A stretch of DNA of 43,807 nucleotides. Source: Fragilaria crotonensis. Taxonomy: Eukaryota; Bacillariophyta; Fragilariophyceae; Fragilariales; Fragilariaceae. The DNA is taken from assembly GCA_022925895.1 (NCBI GenBank), contig JAKSYS010000526.1:1-43807 (forward strand), read 5' to 3'. The stretch's first letter is position 1; the number at the start of each line of letters is the position of its first letter. The notes beneath the pieces are model-generated. The model had not been told where the DNA came from and made no database searches. It saw only the letters and a list, made by a program, of their open reading frames with translations. A program made the position numbers and the translations under genes. Shown here piece after piece: positions 42,094 to 43,807 of this stretch.

Positions 42094-42611
42094 TGTGGGT
42101 TACATCGATCACTACCGGTGCAGTAGAGATGTCGTAGTAGAGTGCCTGGAACTGATACAACCGGAGCTATCAATTAGTGGGCGAAGGGAGAACAAGGAAA
42201 GGTCTTTGTCGGGACAAAGAGAGAGTTTCTTGAAGTTGGCGATGAGCGAAGAAAAGTTCAGATGACGAATAATTGTGAGAGATTATTTTAATTCTAAAGT
42301 AACAGGTAAATTGGAACCTGCAGAGCTTCAGTAGCTTTGATATGAAGCAATCGGTCATTTTGGTAGCTTCGCTATTGATCTCAGTAGAAGTGTGAAGTGT
42401 GAGTAAACGAAGAGGTTCGTTCACTCGTTTGTAACCAATAAGAATGATCACCAAAGTGTGATAGTAATCGAATCCGATGAAGGGTGATTCGAGTGAGTGC
42501 CGGTTGAATAAATGCCATTCATTCACATTTGAACTCCAAAGCGGTACGCAGTACGTGAAGCTGTCTTCTATCCGTAGGTTAGTAGCACAGTAGACAGTAC
42601 AGTACCCCACA
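42094..42611 (-). repeat. Candidate 3' LTR of the Ty1/copia element
   Basis: On the minus strand, 30 bases downstream of the RNase H stop (42641), the sequence starts TGTGGGG at 42611 after a purine-rich tract (AATGAGGGAG, a plausible polypurine tract). About 518 bp later it ends ACCCACA at 42094. The ends TGTGGG/CCCACA are a perfect inverted repeat with TG...CA termini, as expected for an LTR. The 5' LTR and the target duplication lie outside the window, so the boundaries are provisional. Confidence 0.6.
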
Positions 42612-42640
42612 CTCCCTCATTCAATCGCACTCGACGAGAG

Positions 42641-43807
42641 TTACCAACCCAAAATGGCGAGGCGCAAACGGGAGAAAAGGGTCGTTGGCAATGGCTTGGT
42701 GTAGATGTCCGCTTCCTGGTTTGCAGAAGTGACGGGATAGAGCGAGATCTCGCCCCTCGCAACGTGATCACGAAAGTGGTGGTATTTGACATTCAAATGC
42801 TTGGTGCGGGGACGCATTTTGGGAACTTGAGCCATAGTTAGCGCACCACTGTTGTCTTCGAAGACTTTGCAATGGATTCTCGGATTGGTAGCGACATTTG
42901 GGATGCCGTGTCTCTGAGCTTCCTTCAAAAGTTCCATGAGGCATATGACCTCCCTCAAAGCGGATGACAACGCAACGTATTCGGCTTCTGTGGTGCTTAG
43001 GGCGGTTTCAGTTTGAAGTTTGGATTGCCACACGATTGGGCAACCCGCGTACTTGATGACGTAGCCAGTTCGGGATTTCGATGTGCTTGAATCTCCCTCA
43101 GCGGTATCTGGGTTCCAAGTGCCACAGAAATCGGCATCCACGTAGCAGTCGAAAGAGGCAGTTGTCGGGTTTAGAATAATGCCCTTGTCTTTGGTTCCCA
43201 CAAGGTAGCGCCCAATATGTCGGATTGCTTCTGCGTGCGAGTGTTTTGGATTCGCTGAGAAACGTGCGCACTGGTGGACGGCGTATGACAAATCGCCTCG
43301 AGTGGATTTTTCCAAGAAGTTCAACTTGCCGACGACAGACCGATATGCCCATTCTTCTTCAAAATCAGGACCATCCGTGTCTCTGTGCAGGATGGTGGTT
43401 GACGGGGCTGGCGTGCGTTTAGGCTTGGTGTTGTCTTTGAAGCCGATGTCATTGAGAATCTGTTGGATCAAGTGTGGCTGTGACAAACGCATGCGGCCTC
43501 CCTCAAGGTGGTCGATCTTGACACCCAAATAATCACTTAGTGTCCCTTCGTCCGTGATGTCGTAGGAAGTTGTGTAGTTGGTGTCTCTTTTAAGTGACAA
43601 AATCAAATCGTCAATCTCTTTGGCGTCGGGTCCAATGAAAATTCCATCGTCAACGTACAAGAGAAAAACAGTATTGCCCTTGTAGTACACGCAGTGATCG
43701 ACCGAGCTCTGGCGATATCCGCGTTCAATTAAGCCAGTATGTATATGCTTGTTCCAAACGCGACCTGCTGACGAGTGCCATATATGTTCTTGAGTAGCTG
43801 AAGGACA
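42641..43807 (-). mobile_element. pol: Ty1/copia retrotransposon, reverse transcriptase/RNase H end (partial, frameshifted)
   Basis: The minus-strand ORF ending at 42641 covers at least 349 residues and continues upstream to about 43765. It shows the reverse transcriptase box LLYVDDGIFIG, then SDYLGVKIDHLEGG, the FLEKSTRGDLSYAVHQCARF region, and RNase H features DCYVDADFCGTW, STTEAEYVALSSALREV, EDNSGALTMAQ, RTKHLNVKYHHFRD and EADIYTKPL. The order RT-RNase H with an LTR candidate just downstream is that of Ty1/copia. The rest of the element runs off the window. Near 43762-43770 the coding frame switches: the upstream part of the conserved RT segment is in one frame and the downstream part in another, offset by a single missing base. 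The copy is therefore probably inactive unless this is a sequencing error. Confidence 0.92.

Noticed and set aside
42140-42165. TATCAG-containing stretch resembling a tRNA primer-binding site
   Set aside because: A primer-binding site belongs after the 5' LTR, and this segment lies inside the 3' LTR candidate; the match is short.
42170-42610. 146-codon minus ORF downstream of the copia RNase H
   Set aside because: It falls within the LTR candidate and has no coding signature.

Overview
The window looks like nuclear DNA of a photosynthetic stramenopile, most likely a diatom (inference). Genes are monocistronic, lie on both strands and carry short GT-AG introns (about 60-290 bp). The MEP-pathway enzyme DXR starts with a signal-peptide-like presequence of the kind needed for a secondary plastid. 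A SANT/Myb-like protein belongs to a family I associate with diatoms and other stramenopiles, and a Ty1/copia-type element lies at the right end. Several apparent ORFs start at TTG or GTG, so I moved starts to the first sensible ATG and rebuilt exon joins by reading frame.

Layout. 1-5 kb: an acidic/Ala-rich protein with basic STPR-like repeats (+), then a 6-phosphofructo-2-kinase/fructose-2,6-bisphosphatase whose phosphatase active-site His is replaced by Pro (+), facing a small single-pass membrane protein (-). 5.6-11.1 kb: a gene-poor stretch with a ~122-bp degenerate tandem repeat, decayed element-like sequence and a 29-30-bp tandem repeat. 11.1-18.8 kb: a CDP-alcohol phosphotransferase-like/cytidylyltransferase-like fusion (+), plastid DXR (-), a 3-TM protein (+), an OMA1-like M48 protease (+) and a SANT/Myb-like protein (-). 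20.2-23.5 kb: a 1064-codon intact DDE transposase-like ORF with a hairpin overlapping its start codon. 23.8-29.3 kb: a PRP40-type WW/FF splicing factor (+), an armadillo-like gene with an apparent frameshift (-) and TSR3 (-). 30.3-39.5 kb: a very long non-canonical poly(A) polymerase (+), a two-module tetraspanin-like 8-TM protein (+) and Mo25/CAB39 (-), the last two sharing overlapping stop codons. 40.4-41.2 kb: a protein with a C-terminal CaaX box (-). 42.1-43.8 kb: the 3' LTR and reverse transcriptase/RNase H end of a Ty1/copia element (-), truncated by the window edge and frameshifted.

The genes are mostly unrelated housekeeping functions: glycolytic control, isoprenoid synthesis, membrane lipid-type enzymes, mitochondrial proteolysis, splicing, 18S rRNA modification, RNA tailing and MST/STK scaffolding. 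They do not form a pathway cluster. The strongest non-coding signal is dense clustering of GTAC-centred palindromes in intergenic DNA on the 5' side of genes and their scarcity between convergent genes. The most unusual protein is the 406-aa lipid-enzyme-like fusion, in which both halves seem to have lost part of their catalytic motifs.
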